Positions 30,820 to 30,821 of a stretch of 30,821 nucleotides of DNA are shown here, piece by piece. The stretch's first letter is position 1. Every line of letters begins with the position of its first letter. The translations under genes and the position numbers were made by a program. This stretch comes from a virus: positions 1-30,821 of IMG/VR virus record IMGVR_UViG_3300039098_000033, one strand, 5' to 3'. The notes under the pieces were generated by a model that saw only the letters and a program-made list of their open reading frames with translations, was not told the DNA's origin and made no database searches.

Positions 30820-30821
30820 AT

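Noticed and set aside
1-30821. tRNA genes, integrase, transposase or insertion sequence
   Set aside because: None was seen on either strand; no cloverleaf-like sequence with a TTCRA loop and no recombinase motif were recognised by eye.

Overview
This 30.8-kb, strongly AT-rich window (by eye under 30% G+C) looks like a complete or near-complete genome of a tailed double-stranded DNA phage of siphovirus type, with an HK97-type head and every gene on the + strand. The host is most likely a low-GC, walled Gram-positive bacterium (Bacillota). Ribosome binding sites are strong AGGAGG-type, most starts are ATG, the lysis enzymes carry peptidoglycan-targeting domains, and TGA is used as a stop (for example at the tape measure/Dit junction), so the code is the standard bacterial one and not the mycoplasma code. 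The exact host cannot be read from the sequence.

Layout. (1) Packaging and head, 55-8930: P27-type small terminase, large terminase, HK97 portal, prohead protease, major capsid protein, three structural or unknown genes including a 439-aa putative fibre or decoration protein, a small zinc-binding protein, and the head-tail connectors. (2) Tail, 8930-16574: tail terminator, major tail protein, two tail-assembly chaperone frames joined by a clear -1 frameshift signal, a short tape measure with three 44-aa repeats, Dit, Tal and a receptor-binding fibre. (3) Lysis, 16585-18495: a peptidoglycan-binding/phosphodiester-glycosidase protein, a one-pass membrane protein, a holin and an M15 peptidase. 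Three intrinsic terminators lie inside the late block, after terminase, after the gene following capsid, and after the major tail protein; they probably tune expression.

(4) Switch and early region, from 18496: a terminator, a promoter for one Cro-like XRE regulator, a second terminator, then a perfect-consensus promoter for the early genes. Both promoters carry the same TGAC-containing direct repeat in the spacer, probably the operator. No integrase and no separate CI repressor were found. The early genes include an AcrIIA9/PcfK-family protein next to a PcfJ-like protein, a DUF3102 coiled-coil protein containing a perfect 28-bp palindrome, a DNA-methyltransferase-like protein, and many small unknown proteins.

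(5) Replication, 25378-26316: the only recognisable replication protein is an HUH-type (rolling-circle) initiator, preceded by a 213-bp gene-free region with 11-bp-spaced iterons, hairpins and a possible minus-strand small RNA resembling a type II CRISPR repeat/anti-repeat. No polymerase, helicase, SSB or recombinase is visible, so the phage probably starts rolling-circle replication with its own nickase and uses host machinery for the rest. (6) Right end, 26355-30800: small accessory genes, a DUF4406 protein, a repeat-bearing gap, an HNH endonuclease of the kind found beside terminase, and a GC-rich dyad at the very end that is a candidate cos site. If the molecule is circularised, HNH and cos lie directly upstream of the small terminase, the usual order in cos-type HK97-like phages.
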